From positions 310,001 through 374,000 of the forward strand of contig NZ_JUGF01000001.1 in the NCBI RefSeq assembly GCF_000799165.1: a stretch of 64,000 bases of DNA, in the 5' to 3' direction. Every line of letters starts with the position of its first letter. Positions within the stretch are counted from its first letter, which is position 1. Positions 63,316-64,000 of the stretch are shown one piece after another. Source of the stretch: Methylotenera versatilis 7. Its GTDB lineage: Bacteria > Pseudomonadota > Gammaproteobacteria > Burkholderiales > Methylophilaceae. Under the pieces are notes generated by a model, which ran no database searches, had not been told where the DNA came from, and saw only the letters and a list, made by a program, of their open reading frames with translations. The position numbers were made by a program, and so were the translations under genes.

Positions 63316-64000
63316 ATGAAGATCACATTTTTATCAGTTTCACTCAATATGGGTGGTGGCATAAAAGTTATGGCAATCTACGCCCAATATTTGATTAGCC
63401 AAGGTCATGAGGTCAACATCGTATCTACGCCGATACAAAGTAAACCGACATTGATCACTCGCCTTAAAAATCTATTGCGATTCAAATTCTTTTATCCCAC
63501 CACGCAAAAATCACATTTTGATGGCTTGAATATTCATAACCACATAATTGACGCCTTTAGGCCGATCGTGGATTCTGATGTACCGGACGCTGATATTGTC
63601 ATTGCTACATGGTGGGAAACAGCAGAATGGCTGGAAAAATTGTCCTTATCTAAAGGAAAGAAAGTATATTTTATTCAAGGGCATGAAATTTTTGATTTCA
63701 TCCCAAAACAAAGAGCAATCGCAACCTATCAATCTAATGCACATAAAATTGTCGTATCAAAATGGCTTAAAGATATCCTAGAAAGTGAATATCAAAGTAA
63801 GTATTTAGAGTTGGTGCCTAATGCAATTGACCACAATGTTTTTTATCCTATCCAGCGTAAAAAAAGTTTAATTCCTACCATAGGTTTTCTTGCCAATAGT
63901 GGGCATGTTAAAGGATTGGATGTTGCCTTAAGTGTGGTGAGAGAATTAAAAAAAGACTATCCAGCACTTAAAGTTCTTACTTTTGGGTCGAGTAAATTAA
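63316..64000 (+). CDS. Glycosyltransferase family 4-like protein (partial, runs off the window)
   Basis: An ATG at 63316 opens a frame of at least 228 codons to the window end. The N-terminus MKITFLSVSLNMGGGIKVMA and IYAQYLISQGHEVNIVST is the GT-B acceptor domain opening; VYFIQGHEIFDFIPKQRAIA, HKIVVSKWLKDIL and VPNAIDHNVFYPI are usual GT4 blocks, and the donor domain begins with IGFLANSGHVKGLDVALSVV. It is preceded by 156 bases with only a TTAAGC/GCTTAA inverted repeat at 63162-63176. No strong ribosome site. Donor unknown. Confidence 0.85.
   Translation, partial: MKITFLSVSLNMGGGIKVMAIYAQYLISQGHEVNIVSTPIQSKPTLITRLKNLLRFKFFYPTTQKSHFDGLNIHNHIIDAFRPIVDSDVPDADIVIATWWETAEWLEKLSLSKGKKVYFIQGHEIFDFIPKQRAIATYQSNAHKIVVSKWLKDILESEYQSKYLELVPNAIDHNVFYPIQRKKSLIPTIGFLANSGHVKGLDVALSVVRELKKDYPALKVLTFGSSKL

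Noticed and set aside
63548-63781. 77-codon forward frame near the window end
   Set aside because: It is a shadow frame inside the partial glycosyltransferase that starts at 63316 and shows clear family motifs.

Overview
The window looks like chromosome from a low-GC, methanol-oxidising beta-proteobacterium of the family Methylophilaceae (Methylotenera/Methylophilus/Methylovorus type). This rests on a complete pqqABCDE operon (cofactor of methanol dehydrogenase), formate-tetrahydrofolate ligase, a gyrA-serC-pheA-hisC block typical of beta-proteobacteria, and an EpsA regulator of the kind known from methanolan clusters. The genus is inferred; no rRNA or methanol dehydrogenase gene is present to confirm it.

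Layout. 1-4510: tail of gyrA, then serC, pheA, hisC and a DAHP synthase gene (serine and aromatic amino acid synthesis). 4679-8192: PQQ operon with a terminator-like hairpin between pqqA and pqqB. 8393-10690: MFS exporter, DoxX membrane protein, and a YgjP-type metal-dependent hydrolase on the minus strand. 10827-16548 (minus): assimilatory sulfate operon cysI-DUF934-cysH-cysD-cysN ending in a 7Fe ferredoxin and a strong terminator; a TSUP exporter and cysB follow as a divergent pair. 18769-32496: mixed housekeeping genes (DUF302 lipoprotein, HerA-like ATPase, fhs, YigZ, AI-2E-type transporter, an M48/SH3/CHASE2 envelope operon, rmuC, moaD-moaE, a Lon-like protease, an S4 protein).

32598-53274 is a long plus-strand polysaccharide cluster headed by a MarR-type EPS regulator. 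It holds GDP-mannose/GDP-fucose synthesis genes, two flippases, an EpsG-like polymerase, one GT9 and four GT2 glycosyltransferases, two hexapeptide acyltransferases, a pyruvyltransferase-like protein, and a WbpV-, WbpL- and WbpM-like trio, closing with galU and a purine phosphoribosyltransferase. Its core is AT-rich, uses several TTG/GTG starts and has many 1-8 bp gene overlaps. 53456-64000 is a second module: regulator EpsA, a WcaJ-type initiating transferase, outer-membrane export protein, beta-barrel protein, chain-length protein, separate tyrosine kinase, a minus-strand O-antigen ligase/polymerase, a third flippase (apparently with an ATT start) and a truncated glycosyltransferase. The two modules have separate initiating enzymes, so the cell probably makes two surface polysaccharides.

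No IS elements, CRISPR arrays, tRNA or rRNA genes were seen. No gene-free stretch exceeds 300 bases; the largest (8193-8392, 16549-16757, 53275-53455, 55736-55964) are described under features. I did not find a convincing wholly new system. The most interesting points are the CHASE2 operon without an enzymatic output domain, the structured leaders and palindromes in front of the EPS genes, the Lon-like protein with an altered P-loop, and the exosortase-type regulator EpsA without an exosortase gene nearby.
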